Shown piece after piece: positions 6,088 to 6,328 of a stretch of DNA of 6,328 bases (position 1 is the stretch's first letter; each line of letters begins with the position of its first letter). The position numbers were made by a program, and so were the translations under genes. The DNA is from Clostridia bacterium (lineage in GTDB: Bacteria; Bacillota; Clostridia; Oscillospirales; CAG-272): NCBI GenBank assembly GCA_017461825.1, contig JAFTXB010000063.1:1-6328 (forward strand), given 5' to 3'. A model generated the notes under the pieces. It had not been told where the DNA came from and ran no database searches. It was given only the letters and a program-made list of their open reading frames with translations.

Positions 6088-6328
6088 TCAATTTTCCAAC
6101 AGATACCTCAACGCATCCTGGATATGAAGATCCCACCACTTCCACGAGTGGTTGCCTTCGGATTCTTGGTAGAGATGGGGAATGGCAAGATCTGTCAGGC
6201 GCGCGTCAAATCGGCGGTTGGCTTCCAGCAGGCGGTCTTCGGTTCCGCACCACATGAACAGCTTTGGAAATGCCACCCCTGCCGCTTGGTTGCGCGCGGC
6301 AATCGCAAACAGATCGTGGTCGGTGCCC
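6088..6328 (-). CDS. C-terminal part of an alpha/beta-hydrolase esterase (tributyrin/EstD-like), truncated by the window edge
   Basis: Only the last 79 residues are visible, ending at a TGA at 6088-6090; the frame stays open to the right edge and the true start lies outside. The fragment resembles the C-terminus of the putative esterase family PF00756 (tributyrin esterase, S-formylglutathione hydrolase-like). It contains MWCGTEDRLLEANRRF (visible residues 25-40), where Asp31 would be the catalytic acid, and EGNHSWKWWD (57-66), where His60 would be the catalytic His. The nucleophile Ser, expected in a GxSxG motif, is outside the window. A GTG at 6274-6276 encodes an internal Val and is not the start. 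The expected activity is hydrolysis of short-chain esters, possibly acetyl or feruloyl groups; the substrate cannot be told from this fragment. It converges on tldE and shares its terminator hairpin. Confidence 0.85.
   Translation of the reverse strand, partial: GTDHDLFAIAARNQAAGVAFPKLFMWCGTEDRLLEANRRFDARLTDLAIPHLYQESEGNHSWKWWDLHIQDALRYLLEN

Noticed and set aside
5306..6145. Minus-strand open frame of 279 residues opposite tldE and the terminator
   Set aside because: It is Ser/Pro-rich, crosses the strong terminator and part of the esterase gene, and is antisense to conserved TldE motifs.

Overview
The window most likely comes from a low-to-mid-GC Firmicute, probably an anaerobic Clostridia-type gut organism. 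The grounds are strong AGGAGG-type ribosome binding sites, AT-rich intergenic gaps with sigma-A-like extended -10 promoters, U-tract hairpin terminators, and a gene set (DUF1015, DUF3737, TldD/TldE, MscS, small tributyrin-type esterase) that I associate with Clostridia. This is inference from style and families; there is no rRNA or other taxonomic marker here.

Layout. (1) 1-921: a single MscS-type mechanosensitive channel gene on the minus strand, with its own promoter and a strong intrinsic terminator. (2) 923-3175: a two-gene minus-strand operon reading DUF3737 (right-handed beta-helix protein of unknown role) then DUF1015 (ParB/SerK-like fold family), separated by 14 nt, driven from an extended -10 promoter and followed by a weak A/T hairpin. 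(3) 3116-3304: a 189-nt divergent promoter region. (4) 3305-6029: a plus-strand tldD-tldE operon. It encodes both subunits of the TldD/E metalloprotease, the catalytic one (HEACGH plus a downstream Cys) and the partner lacking the zinc motif, and ends at a hairpin that looks bidirectional. (5) 6088-6328: the C-terminal end of an alpha/beta-hydrolase esterase on the minus strand, running off the right edge.

For five genes the start was placed by the ribosome binding site. In four of them (MscS, DUF1015, DUF3737, TldD) this is shorter than the longest possible reading frame. No gap exceeds 300 bases. I see no tRNA, rRNA, CRISPR array, insertion sequence or phage gene.

Functionally, TldD and TldE are expected to form one cytoplasmic protease complex. 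The DUF3737-DUF1015 pair is the least understood part and the main candidate for something undescribed. The rest looks like ordinary chromosomal housekeeping, and I find no clear novel system.
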